Shown here: positions 22,707 to 33,545 of the stretch, in pieces
Layout: each line of letters begins with the position of its first letter
Numbering within the stretch: position 1 is the stretch's first letter
DNA from: Heliocidaris erythrogramma
Taxonomy: Eukaryota; Echinodermata; Echinoidea; Camarodonta; Echinometridae
Reading direction: 5' to 3'
DNA: 64,000 nt
Assembly: GCA_025617745.1 (NCBI GenBank)
Contig: CM046870.1
Span: 10,902,410 to 10,966,409, forward strand
Position numbers and translations under genes: made by a program
The notes under the pieces: model-generated
Told to the model about the DNA's origin: nothing
Database searches by the model: none
What the model saw: only the letters and a program-made list of their open reading frames with translations

Positions 22707-22714
22707 GTACAGAT

Positions 22715-22988
22715 GACCTTTATCTGCTCATGCTCAGATTGCATCTCCGAAGTGGCTTATTACCGACCCCTGCACATAGTCAATGGCAATTTATGAAAAG
22801 AAATTATTTTAATGAAAATATGAAAAATTAACAAAAAATTGATAATAATTACGTTTTTATTCCTCATCTTGCTCTATTTTGGCTGTTCTCAACGTTGCTA
22901 GGCATTTCTACGCGTAGTCCCATGGGTTGAATTGCAAGACGCGCGCTAGATGCCATGATACGCTTAATGGTCGGTATTAACTATTAGG
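22715..22988. other. No gene seen
   Basis: Anonymous AT-rich DNA between two mobile elements. Confidence 0.35.
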
Positions 22989-23928
22989 CAGTGTATACAG
23001 CCACACGCATGTGTCTCTACCATACAGCCACACGCGTGTGGCTGTATCCACCGTGCGGCCGGAGGATACAGCCACACGCGTCTAAAAGTCTCTGCAACAC
23101 TTAGACTCTGCACAGCGCATAGGCACATGGCAAGTGCGTAGCATGCACGAGCGATGTGTATATTTATGCAACGGTTGGCCTACATGCATGTTGCAAAACT
23201 TCATCATGAAGGTTTTTATCTCGATCTTGAATTTCACTGACATACAAACAATATTTTTACTTCATTGTCATCAGGTGGCAATGAAGTAAAAATATTGTTT
23301 GTATATTTTCCTATGTCAGTGAATTTCAGGAGATAAAACCTTCATGATGAAGTTTTGCAACATGTACCGTTGCATAAATACATGTATACACATTGCCCAT
23401 GCTATATGCACTTGCTACGTGCCGCGCCGCTGCACAGAGTCTAAGTAGACGCGTGTGGCTATATCCTCAGGCCGGGTGATAGATACAGCCACACGCGTGT
23501 GGCCGTATGGTAGTGACACACGCGTGTGGCTGTATACACTGCCATTATGCAACGGTTGGCCTACATGCATGTTGCAAAACTTCATCATGAAGGTTTTTAT
23601 CTCGATCTTGAATTTCACTGACATACAAACAATATTTTTACTTCATTGTCATCAGGTGGCAATGAAGTAAAAATATTGTTTGTATATTTTCCTATGTCAG
23701 TGAATTTCAGGAGATAAAACCTTCATGATGAAGTTTTGCAACATGTACCGTTGCATAAATACATGTATACACATTGCCCATGCTATATGCACTTGCTACG
23801 TGCCGCGCCGCTGCACAGAGTCTAAGTAGACGCGTGTGGCTATATCCTCAGGCCGGGTGATAGATACAGCCACACGCGTGTGGCCGTATGGTAGTGACAC
23901 ACGCGTGTGGCTGTATACACTGCCATTA
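22989..23928. mobile_element. CACACGCGTGTGG foldback element with internal tandem duplication
   Basis: Ends GGCAGTGTATACAGCCACAC and, inverted, the same string at 23904-23924, flanked by ATTA on both sides. CACACGCGTGTGG palindromes sit at each end (near 23031, 23480, 23520, 23862, 23900). The right part is duplicated in tandem, listed separately. A related copy is split around 6920-7624. Confidence 0.75.
23166..23927. repeat. Exact 381-bp tandem duplication
   Basis: Two units (23166-23546 and 23547-23927) read identically by eye. Each starts ATGCAACGGTTGGCCTACAT, contains a foldback with roughly 100-base arms around TCATCAGGTGG, and ends GTGGCTGTATACACTGCC plus ATT. The lack of divergence implies a very recent event or an assembly artefact. 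Confidence 0.9.
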
Positions 23929-24433
23929 TTATTATGACTGGCCGGTATTAGGCCCTAGGTGAAGTGATCATACATGTACATGTAGGACTAAATAAGGACG
24001 GGGCCCGGGGGAAGGGGTGGGGTGGTGGTTTCGTAGCATATCTGTACAGAAAAAAATTAGCCTCGCAATTTTGTCGTGGGATTTTATTTAAAATATGCAT
24101 GGCATTCTTGTGAATTAAGCCACCCCGCATTCACTTTGTACGTGCAGTTTATTGCGTGTAGCCTAATTACCCATGAGGGTTCACATCCCCCATTGACTTT
24201 ACACGGCAGTGTGTGTGTACACACTCGATGACCGGTGGCTTATTTCACGAGAAGGCCATACATGCCACTCATAGGTACACGCCATTGCCGACTGTGTAGT
24301 AACGCAGCCAACACACATCCCATACCTAAACTGCATCACTGTGCATTTTTGGCTATATTTAATTGAAACTCATATATTGCAGTTTACTTAAATCCAAATA
24401 CTTATGTTGAATAATAGATGATTAAAACTTACC

Positions 24434-24709
24434 AGGTTGTTTTGTGACCTTTGAAGAGGGTTTCCTGAAATTTTGGGTCCTTTTTGTCGATAACTGCTAT
24501 CGAGACTGTCCCGTCAGCATCCAGTTTGTATTTTTCACGATTATGATGAAGGGAGCCCTCAGCGCTCGTAGTAGTACCGGCGCGATCGGTTCGTCGATCT
24601 CCTACGAAGACCTGGAAGGGCCAAACTGACGACGTAAAAAAATAAAAAATATTACGTACGTACGTAATAATTACTACGTACGTACGTAATATTTTTTATT
24701 TTTTTACGT
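24434..24709 (-). CDS. Probable internal coding exon, unknown protein
   Basis: On the minus strand a T-rich tract and acceptor (ACGTCGTCAG|TTTGGCCC) start a 276-base stretch open in one frame. It begins WPFQVFVGDRRTDRAGTTTS and continues with EKYKLDADGTVSIAVIDKKD, then PKFQETLFKGHKTT, up to a canonical donor (AACCTG|GTAAGT). The amino-acid composition is protein-like, but I do not recognise the family. Entry phase is 1. The first 30-odd bases of the exon are mirrored in the upstream intron as one arm of a palindrome. An opposite-strand frame at 24444-24629 is a shadow. Confidence 0.45.
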
Positions 24710-24739
24710 CGTCAGTTTGGCCCTTCCAGGTCTTCGTAG
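24602..24739. repeat. 138-bp near-perfect palindrome
   Basis: Arms run CTACGAAGACCTGGAAGGGC inwards through (ACGT)n to a centre at about 24670-24671, with one mismatched pair. One arm covers the start of the minus-strand exon. The other lies in the presumed intron. Confidence 0.9.
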
Positions 24740-25138
24740 AATAGCTTGTGTGCGTAACATTCTGCGTACGTATCTACGGTGCGTAACCATGTAGAGCGGC
24801 CTCACTAGTGCGCAACATATTGAGAGCAGTCGTCATCCGTATGGAGGTGTGGGTAACAAGTACCAAAAAGAGGGCTGTAAATGTAATTTTTTATAACTTT
24901 CTACATTTTGTATCTTAACGAACTTAAAATCTAAAGAATGATACTTAAGTATCAGTTTGCCCACAAAAACCTCCATTTCAAACAAAATTACATCTGTATC
25001 CCCAATACCCAGTATACACACATGTATATGATCCTAATGGTCAATATGACCATTGCTTGCTGATGTGATACATGCCATATGCATCGAGTAAAACTAAAAA
25101 TCAGTAAATACTGATTTGCAATTGCAATTCACCAACAT

Positions 25139-25290
25139 CAATTCAACAACATCTAGGCCCTAGACTGAAAGCTTCAGTCTCTGTCGGGTGTTCCGCTGGA
25201 CTACGTCTTGCTTCACTACACCTCCAATACATAGACAGAAGTTCTTCTCGCACTCTGTACCACTACCACCAGGACCAAGGACTACAAATG
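25139..25290 (-). CDS. Possible small exon or ORF, unknown
   Basis: The minus strand from about 25290 reads MKNSFVVLGPGGSGTECEKN, then FCLCIGGVVKQDVVQRNTRQ and a stop near 25155. It lies between the promoter-proximal exon (25401-25444) and the exon at 24434-24709. No border puts it in phase with both. It may be a chance frame or a decayed exon. Confidence 0.2.
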
Positions 25291-25400
25291 AATTTTTCAT
25301 TTTCCAGTTATTAACACTTAATAACACATTATTTCTTGGAAATTTACATCTCTGAATAAAAAACAGCGATAATATAAATACGCTTGAATAAATTTCTTAC

Positions 25401-25444
25401 CCTAAATTCCTCGTCTGGAACCCCATTCTGATCATTTTAACCAT
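25401..25444 (-). CDS. Candidate first coding exon, minus-strand gene
   Basis: ATG at 25444 gives MVKMIRMGFQTRNL and ends with GG before the donor GTAAGAAA. It lies just downstream (minus strand) of CCGGGTACAAGATGGCTGTG, a promoter-type YY1/ETS cluster. An upstream ATG in AAGATGGCTG would give a short uORF. Exit phase is 2, whereas the exon at 24709 needs phase 1, so a linking exon is missing if both belong to one gene. Confidence 0.3.
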
Positions 25445-25479
25445 GAAAGTTGCACGTCAGTACCGGTATTCCAGTAGCG

Positions 25480-25551
25480 AGTCACAGCCATCTTGTACCC
25501 GGAAGTAGTCGGAAGCACCGTAGGTTTGTGTAGTAAAGCAACGAATTATAC
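25480..25551. promoter_or_regulatory. Probable bidirectional promoter
   Basis: GCCATCTTG (YY1-type, inverted AAGATGGC) is followed closely by CCGGAAGT (ETS-type) and a second CGGAAG. Such pairs mark many metazoan housekeeping promoters. Short candidate first exons leave in both directions, at 25444 (minus) and 25552 (plus). Confidence 0.5.
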
Positions 25552-25586
25552 ATGGAACGAACAGCGAAGCTTGAGCTCAAACCAGA
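25552..25586 (+). CDS. Candidate first coding exon, plus-strand gene
   Basis: ATGGAACGAACAGCG opens MERTAKLELKP plus two bases, then donor GTAAGTCCC. It sits about 55 bases downstream of the CCGGAAGT cluster. No following exon was identified in the next kilobases. Identity unknown. Confidence 0.3.
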
Positions 25587-25689
25587 GTAAGTCCCAAATT
25601 TTGTTAATTGTCTGTATAATTTTTTTTTTTTAATATGAGAACATTAGCAGTACTTAGCACCATCTATGTGAAATTTTAGAGAAAGTGGA

Positions 25690-26479
25690 TGGCTTATACT
25701 TTAGGCCAGTGTAGAATACACGTGTCACGTGCGACACTCGCAAGTTTCGGGAGACTCACTTGCGTCACGTGCAAAATCCGAGCGACGCGTGAAAAAAAAA
25801 AAATCTGTTGTCACGCATCGGTACTACGCATCGGTCATAAAAAGTTCTTATTCGGAATATATTTGCAGATTCTTGTCACTCGAGTTTAATAGACGGTATA
25901 GAACACCTTACTGAAAATAAGCTTGTACCTATCCTTTATATGAAAACTCGTACTCGCACTCACTCAGTGCCACTGCGTTTGTGCCGCAGTAGCTTGATCG
26001 GTCGAAGCCCTGTCGCCGCGCCGGCTCTGAGAGAAACGGTCACAAAATTTGAGCGAAGTGGACCTTCCTAATAGGAACACTGAATGTGTTGACGCCCTCT
26101 ACGTTCGTTGGTATCACCATTCACCAAAGTTCCGAGCAAGCTAGCGATAGCTGCCACGTACGGTGCGGAGAAGTGCTAGCAGCCTCACGGACCAGTACAG
26201 TCGAGTCGCGATCGCACTTTCAGATCAAACGTAAACAAACATGATTGTACTTTAAAAAAAAAAAAACACTCATTACATTCATCTCAGATATCCGTGCTGT
26301 GATTGAAAATACATGTATGCTCCATACGGAAAGTCTTTACAAAACATGAGGGAAAGGCGAGAATCTGACTTTTGAAAAAGCACACGTGGAAATCAAAACA
26401 TCACACGTAAATTTGGCCGACACCAAATCGGCCGGTTTCCGACACACGCGAGAAACATCCTGGCAAGAACACTGCTTTA
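25690..26479. other. No gene seen; CACGTG-rich patch
   Basis: TGTCACGTGCG and GCGTCACGTGCAAAA (about 25725-25775) give two CACGTG E-boxes. The rest is anonymous. Presumed intron or intergenic DNA. Confidence 0.3.
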
Positions 26480-27019
26480 GGCAGTGGCTATTCTTACGAC
26501 AAGTCGTAAGAATAATTTTCCGGCTATTCTTACAACATGCGCATACGCTCCATTTTCCTACTCTGCGCACACTTCAGTGGTTGAGTAAAAATCTCTCTGT
26601 CTCTGTTTTCTGTCTCCTCAGCCTTTTCCGGCTGTTCTTACGACATGCGCATACGCTCCATTTTCGTACTCTGCGCACACTTCACTGGTTGAGTAAAAAT
26701 CTCTCTGTCTCTGTTTTCTCTGTCTCCTGAGCCTTTTCCATGTTATATCTGTAATTCTGTAGAGAGAAAACATCGGTTAGTAACAAATGAAAAAACAACA
26801 AATGACAAAGCTGGGAATCGAACCTGGGTCCTCGATATTGCCAGTCCTCACTTAACGATGTACCTGTGAGAACGAGTTGACATTGAAGGTGTTCAACACA
26901 TATAAATACCCTAACCCTATTCTTACGACGGCGCAGAGTACGAAAATGGAGCATGTGCGCGCGTCGTAAGAATAGCCGGAAAATTATTCTTACGACTCGT
27001 CATAAGAATAGCCACTGCC
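26480..27019. mobile_element. GGCAGTGGCTATTCTTACGAC foldback element
   Basis: Ends GGCAGTGGCTATTCTTACGA on the left and its inverse at 27000-27019. Next come a TTACGAC/GTCGTAAGAATA palindrome and the CATTTTCGTACTCTGCGC block on both arms. A short MITE of the same family is at 27188-27298. Confidence 0.75.
26516..26734. repeat. 108-bp tandem duplication inside the foldback
   Basis: Two units starting TTTTCCGGCT at 26516 and 26624, each with CATGCGCATACGCTCCATTT, CACTTCA(G/C)TGGTTGAG and AAAATCTCTCTGTCTCTG. About 95 percent alike by eye. Confidence 0.85.
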
Positions 27020-27187
27020 TATACTTTATAGGGATGAAAAATCAGATCCCCTTTGGGGGGGGGGGGGGATTTGGCTCGTTAGGTCCCCTATAATGTACCG
27101 GGATGGTTGGTTAACAGTCTGTGTAGGAGGAGAAGGTAAAAAATTTTAAAATGTAAAAGACTCCTCCGAACAGACGGTTTTCAGCTG

Positions 27188-27298
27188 GGCGGTGGCTATT
27201 CTTACGACGAGTCGTAAGAATAATTTTCCGGCTATTCTTACGACACGCGCACACGCCCCATTTTCGTACTCTGCGCCGTCGTAAGAATAGCCACTGCC
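27188..27298. mobile_element. 111-bp MITE with 9-bp target duplication
   Basis: GGCGGTGGCTATTCTTACGA to its near-inverse ending CCACTGCC, flanked on both sides by TTTCAGCTG (27179-27187 and 27299-27307). A 9-bp duplication is usual for Mutator-like elements. Superfamily is inference. Confidence 0.85.
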
Positions 27299-27307
27299 TT
27301 TCAGCTG

Positions 27308-27985
27308 TCTATTCATCATCCTGATCATTTTGTCAACCTAAGTGTACATGTATCTTTTGAAAGATTACTAGATCTAGATTCTAGGCTAAACGGTTTAATA
27401 GGCCTAAAAGTTAGCCCGTCTATGAGTATGACAATATATGTTGCCAATTTGAGGATTTTAAAGCTTGTTCTCTTATAAAATTTCTAGCATCAAACGCATT
27501 ATGGTCATGCAAGAAAAATGGAAACAGTGTGTTTAGATATTTTTACTCTTTGTACATAGTATGAGGGCTCTGAGTCTGAATCAAAGGTTATTGAGCCAAA
27601 CCACAAAATATGCTCAATTCTCGCTACCTCAAATGTGCAATTTTTGACGTAGAGGGCAATATTATGCATGGAAGTCAAAGAGATTCGATCATACACAGTA
27701 TGCCCTCCGAAGGAGGGCTAGAGGGCCAACTAAAATCTGACCTTTGACATTCCATAGGCTTTGCATTGGATGCATTGTGGGAGCTTTGGCCAATTTGAAC
27801 AGTGAGCTAGGAGGGTCAATTTCAATAAATGTTTATTCATGAGGAATGACGTCAAAAACTCGTCAAATACTGTTCGATGATTGGTTAGTTGCTCATATTA
27901 ACATAATGTTTTATGTATAAGATCATACATAATTCATTTTTTTCATTCCCACAATTCCCTACGATTTGGACACGAAATAGGGAAA
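27308..27985. other. No gene seen
   Basis: Anonymous DNA up to a possible first exon at 27986. Some promoter-like bases (TTCCCACAATTCCCTACG) occur near 27945. Confidence 0.3.
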
Positions 27986-29998
27986 ATGGCGGCCGTGCGG
28001 GTAGTGCTACTTTTGTGCCATTTCAACACAAATCTCAAAAAAACTTTGTTTTTGAGAATTTTCTGTTTTAGAAGGAGTTTGTCTTGTAAGTCTCACGAAA
28101 GCAGAAAATTCTCCGGTGGACATTCTCATCAAAGTAATGCCGTATGATGCCATGAAATGTAAGTAAATATGTATTTTGTTTAACATTCCTCTTAATAATT
28201 GGGATGTGTTCGTCGTGGCTGCTAGTGAGTTCACTGTACAAAACGTATTATCCCACATCCCACCCAGTCCCCCTTCTCATGCATGACAAAACAAAATTAT
28301 TATCTTTGATTGAACTCTAAAACGGTCATTTTGAATAGTCTACTTGTAATATTTTTCGAGAAGATCAGATATTTTCCGAAGATCTGTATATTATGATAGT
28401 GCTCAAGCCTAAAAAGTAAAGTGCATGGCTTCATTACCGACAATCTGCGGTAGATGTGGACCTGTTCAAGATTGATCATGACACTGAATGCGCAAGATCC
28501 TCACTCTGGGGAGCTGGGCCGCGCCGGGTAAGATCTTGCCCAGCGGTCTGTTAGTTTTGGGTGCGCCGATCCTGGCCGGCTAACTGCGCTTTGCCTACGG
28601 CTACGATAGCCTGGATCTATTCTAGGCCTACCTTAGACTTAGAGTTAGGCCCTCGGCCTCGCCTTGAACTTTGTTTAAGGAGGGTCTAGAAAGATCAACT
28701 TAGAATTTGAATGATAATGTCCTGAATCATGCTGGACCAGATTAAAATGTTCTTTATTATATACAGTCAGTATAACCTTATGCTGCTACTGAGAGCTGTC
28801 CCAATTTATTTTGTGTAGGCCTACTGTACTCTGTAGTGACAACCATGACGAGTCACCACTGTCACTGAGACGAGAGAGTACATAGGGCCTTCATGTGCGA
28901 GTAATATTATTAATTTAAACAGTAGATCTGTGGCATGCTTTTAATTACTACTATGATTCTAACCTCTTGTTCTCTTTTGATTGCAGAGCTATTGCCTTGG
29001 ACCGAAGTAGAGAAACACAGGGGGACCAGGACCAGATCATTCAATATCGTGATACTAAAAACTGATAGACCCTACCTGGGGCTGGGCTGTAGATTATTGT
29101 CATCCACTCACTGCAGGAAACCCAAGTTGAACTGGAAAGGTAAATTGTTTTTTGAAAATGTAGACCTCTAAGCCCACATAATTGGTGTAAATTTCAATAT
29201 TCCATTGCTTAGTCTTAGTAGTAGCTCTGTAAGATTAGATCTTTAATTATTAATAGACTTAGATTTCTACCGACATAGTCTGTGCAGTCAAAATCAAAAT
29301 TCTAAAGTCCAGCAATTATTTTGATTCAGCCGTTTTAAAGTTTACTAAATGCCTTGGTCTAGGATCAAATTTGGAATGGAAGATGAAAATATGTACATCT
29401 GTTAAATGATTTAAACTTAGATTTACATTTCTATAATTAAGAAGGAAGAACAAGTGCAGTGGTGGGTTTTTTTTTGTTTGTTTTTTGTTTGTTTGTTTTT
29501 GTTTTTGTTTTTTGTTGTTTTTTGTTGTTTTTTGTTTGGGGGGGGGGGGAACAATCCCGGCCCGTGCCCCTCTTTCAAACAACAGTATGCATTGTGCCCC
29601 CCTTTTAGAACGGAAAACCTTTTTTGTTTTTGTTTTTGTTTAGTTTTCGTGTCAGATATTTATGGAGGGAAACAGGACCCCATAACCCCCTCCCCCCTCC
29701 CCCCACTGAGCGATATTTGGAGGGCTGGCAAGACCAAACAATATACGGATCTCCCTCCTAGCAGTTTCCCAAAGTTGACAATCCAGCATTTGCATGCCTC
29801 TCCTCCCCCCTCCCCCCCCCTTATTATACAAAATCCTGGATCCGCCCCTGGATAGATGTACCCATTTTTGTTTCCTTCTTTAAAATTCCTTCTACAAGAA
29901 GTTTAATTTTTGTTTGTCCTTTCTTTTTGTTTTTATAATGCAGGTTGTCCAAGGAAGCTCATCAGTTACATTGCTTGTTACGTGACACGGAGTCATTA
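27986..29998 (+). CDS. Tentative spliced transcript, unknown protein
   Basis: ATG at 27986 in AAAATGGCGGCC reads MAAVRVVLLLCHFNTNLKKT, an Arg/Leu-rich start resembling a targeting peptide, to the donor GTAAGT at 28086 (phase 1). A second stretch, 28987-29139, has acceptor TTGATTGCAG and donor GGAAAG|GTAAAT and is open as ELLPWTEVEKHRGTRTRSFN. A third, 29943-29998, joins it in phase and reads CPRKLISYIACYVTRSH to a stop. The first and second exons do not join cleanly: T plus AG makes a stop, while an alternative acceptor two bases later opens a different frame. Exons 2 and 3 fit each other better than exon 1. Confidence 0.25.
29455..29852 (-). mobile_element. hAT-like element fragment, inverted
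   Basis: Right edge AAAATCCTGGATCCGCCCCTG is the inverse of the CAGGGGCGGATCCAGGATTTT-type hAT end. The interior has G, T and C homopolymers and TTTTTGTTTG repeats. The long open frame here is low-complexity and not a gene. Confidence 0.6.
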
Positions 29999-29999
29999 A

Positions 30000-31500
30000 G
30001 GATCTAAGTATTTTTATATTTATTATCATTTAAACATAAAGTTTAATTAATTAATTTCTCTCGAGATTTATTGCTAATTTACATAATGGCAATTACATTT
30101 ATTCTAAATGTCAGGAATTCTATTTCTGAGCTGGAAATTGAATGTCAAAGATTGGATTGGGTCAAAAGAAAGAGCTAACATATTATTCAAAGGGGAAACA
30201 AACAGATTTGTAACTTTCATTTATTCATTTTTCCATTTTTTTTTTTCTCATTTTTTTTTCTCATTTTTTTAAATTTTTATTTTATTTAATTTTTTTTTTT
30301 TTTGGGGGGGGGGGGGGGGTGGTTCAAGGTTGAATGGCCCTTATTGCAATCACTTAACATTTCACTTCAAGATGATTTATAGATACACCCCTAATTCGTA
30401 ATTTTGAAATAAAAGCAAAGACTAAATTTTTCATCGGATTTACCTTTTGTAGGTGTACATGTCCATTTACACGTAATTAAAAATATATTGCAATTGGTAC
30501 GATTGGCCCATTTGAAACATGATTATGAGAAAGTGATTAATCTTGAGCCTAATTCTAAATTCTTTTCACACTTCAAAAAAATATTTGATAAAAACCTTTT
30601 AAGTACACTCAGTTATCATGTCACCTCAGAATAATGCAGTAATTTAAATTCAAACTATAACCAATAAATTTTCAAAATCAAATAATTTTCCTTTGTAATT
30701 TAGAAATAGAGTTAGAAAAATGTGGCATGACTACATTATGAAATATGATTTTAGTTCATCATCTTTAATGCAACGTGTGTTTATAATTGTATGCATAAGT
30801 AGTGCATTAAGATGTAATCATATTTATTTGATCTTCAACCTTAAGTGATAATCCCTTTCATCAAATTCTTGAAGCTATGCTGCGATAGTTATGGTAATTT
30901 TTCTTGAAACGCAAATGGTTCTATAATCTGTAATTTCTTCCTTTTTATCATCTGTGCAATGGTTGTGCCATCAATCTGGGGCATGTTTCTAGGCAAACGA
31001 ATTAGGCGCTTGGGAGTTTCAGCCCACCCCGAAATTTTCAAAACTACCAATATTTGGACAAACATCGCCTCATCATTTTGGGCAGTAAGGTGGTCTCTTT
31101 GGACTTTTATGTCTTGTATATTCTGATGATAGATTGAAGGGATGTACATGGATATACATTATAATCCACCTATATATCGGATGTCACTAGATTTAAACTT
31201 GTTTGCTTACAAACTGAAATAAAATAGCAATTGGTATGCCGCCCCCTCACCTGCCCCGTGATTTGTTGTCCATGAACAACATGTTATAATCTGTATATTG
31301 CATTTCAAGAGAGCATTAACTTTTATGTTGATAAGTGAGTTAGTTTAATAAACATCATTTCACACTGAGAAACTTCTATTTGTTTTTTTCCCCATAATTT
31401 TGTGAAAGATGTGGTGGTGATGCTGATGATGATGCAGGCACAATATGGCATGTGTTCTGAAGTGTGAAGGTGGATTGGTGTAAATACAGCCTTATGTAAC
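30000..31500. other. AT-rich DNA, no gene seen
   Basis: Contains a T-run plus G-run block at 30288-30319 and otherwise anonymous AT-rich DNA. The 86-residue minus-strand frame at 30889-31149 has no recognised motif. Confidence 0.4.
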
Positions 31501-31557
31501 CTTGGATAACTGGATGATAGCCTGAATTGTGTGGGTTTTTGTTGATGGACTCATTTT

Positions 31558-32195
31558 ACAAGAAGATGAAGAAGAAAAAAGAAGAGGAAGAAGAAGAAGA
31601 CAAAAATCAAATCAGATTTTTTAGGTTTGTTTGTTTGTTGCTGTTTGTTGGGTTTTGTTTTGTGCCTTTTTTGTTGTTTTTGTTTGTTGTGTTTTTGTTT
31701 TGTTTTGGGTTTTTTTTTTGTGTGTGTGTGTGGGGGGGGGGGGGATACATGCACCAGAAGCCAGTGCATGGTGGTACATATATGAGGTCATGGGGAGCAA
31801 ATTTTCCCTTTGTACTTTTACTTGACATATGATATGCCAGATCTGCAAGGCACAAGAAAAGCGTTCAATGAAGGGAAATTCAATATCGAAGGAGGGCTTC
31901 TTCTTCCTCCTCCTCTTCTTCTTCTTCTTCTTCTTCTTCTTCCTCTTGTTCTTCTTCCTCCTCTTCCTCTTCTTCCTCCTCTTCCTCTTCATTTTTTTTC
32001 TTCATCTTTTTTTTCTTCTTCCTCTTGCACTTCCTTTTCATCTTCATCTTCTTTTTCGTCTTCTTTTCTTCATCTTCCTTTTCTTCTTCCTCTTCCTTTT
32101 CCTCGTCCTCTTCTTTTTTCTTCTTCGTCTTCTATTTCATCTTCTTCCTCTTCTTTTTTTCTTCTTCTTTATCTTTGTCTTCTAGTTCTTCATCA
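31558..32195. repeat. Polypurine/polypyrimidine and TG-rich low-complexity block
   Basis: A GAAGAAGAGG-type purine tract (31558-31605), a T/G tract with (TG)n and G-run (31625-31745), then about 300 bases almost purely C/T (31895-32195). Open frames across it are compositional artefacts. Confidence 0.9.
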
Positions 32196-32855
32196 TCTGC
32201 ACATTTTTGCTGCAAAAGTACAGTATACGCCTAAGCACAGTTTAATTTTATGTTAATTAGTTATAAAAGCTCATGAATATTCAAATATATAATTTCAATA
32301 ACTTTACGCGCTGCGCGCCGGCTAAAATCTGGTTTTCGCTGGTACACTGAAAAAAAGTTGGCTTCATAGGCTAATACATGAAAAGTGGGAGCAGTGTGCA
32401 CTTTTGACCCGCCGGAAATGCCCCCATGGAAAGCCGGATGCAGAAGCGGAGTTGAGACCCCTTGATGGAAGTGGTCCACATCTTCGTTAACTTCACTTCC
32501 GGTCCGTATTGAAATACTACGGCTTATGAATAAAATGAGTGCTAAAATGCTTAATTTTTTGATCGCATGACATAAACCACTCAAATTTTGAAAATGCAAC
32601 CAATTGTCTCAATAAATTGTGATGGTATCTTTTCAAACATGTCGGTTAATAAGGTATTCAAACTCGAGGATTTTTGTAATACCTGTGTACTTTTTCAATG
32701 CAAAAAACAAACACTTGTCGACCCAATCAGGATATTGTCAGCAATGCACATGCGTGGTTTGCATGACAAACACCATCTGTTGGCGAAATTGCGTATTTGG
32801 GGTAGCGAGAATTGTCTCGAAAGGGTTAAATGACCTGTCCGCGTAGGGCTTAAAA
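32196..32855. other. No gene seen
   Basis: Mixed anonymous sequence. Open frames near 32588-32846 overlap in two frames without recognised motifs. Confidence 0.3.
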
Positions 32856-33310
32856 ATAATAAAATCCTGTTTCCGGTAACCCGCCCGTTCCTAAAAAAAG
32901 GAAAGCCATTTCTGGAAAAATAAAATATTTCTTACACCGTCCGTGTCTACTCTCTGGTCAGAATAGATCGGAAACAACATTTTGTATTGTTTATTTTATG
33001 CAAAAACGTAAAAAAACCCCCCCATTTTCGCCGAATAGATTTCTGCAAACACGCTGAGCTCAGAGAATACCAATATGATGGTCCCTTGTGCTACTAATTT
33101 CCTGCCGGGATGAGCGGGGCAGCTGCGCGCCGCTGGTCGCTGTTTCACTGGCTTGCGAGCTAGCTGCTGGGTGCACGGTATACAGTACGAGCCATTGTAT
33201 ATTTGTATATTTTAAGATGAAATGTAAAATTTTTCGGTAAAATAAAATTTTTTTCCTTCCGTCCGTCCCATTTTTTCAGGAGTATGTTACCGGAAACAAA
33301 TATATTATTT
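32856..33310. mobile_element. Possible short element with TGTTTCCGGTAAC ends
   Basis: TGTTTCCGGTAAC at about 32869 and the inverse GTTACCGGAAACA at about 33286. GTCCGTGTC and TCCGTCCGTC patches are also present. Arms beyond this are poorly matched. Confidence 0.35.
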
Positions 33311-33469
33311 ATTTTGACCTAGCAAGCAGTCCATGTTTAGAGATATAGAGAATCTACATTTGCCACCCTCTGCCTAGGTCACTCACACTTATGCAAGGTT
33401 ATTGTAACAGAGATACATGTACCAAGGTCAGAGACCAGCTACAGTAGGAGTGAGATTTTCCGCGGGTCA

Positions 33470-33545
33470 ATGTGGTGAACGCTAGGGAACAAAGCGACCG
33501 AGCAAGGGGGGGTGTGTGCCCCCCTCCCACAGTAGGGAGCTTTAG
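33470..33545. repeat. hAT-like G-rich repeat fragment
   Basis: ACAAAGCGACCGAGCAAGGG and a GTGTGCCCCCCTCCCACAG hairpin match the 235-300 segment. Confidence 0.5.

Noticed and set aside
29454-29855. 133-codon plus-strand frame
   Set aside because: Poly-Phe/Val and proline runs from T- and C-rich tracts of a hAT-like fragment.
31527-32256. Several long open frames, up to 148 codons
   Set aside because: Composition is poly-Phe/Leu/Ser or poly-Lys from C/T and A/G tracts. No independent coding signal.
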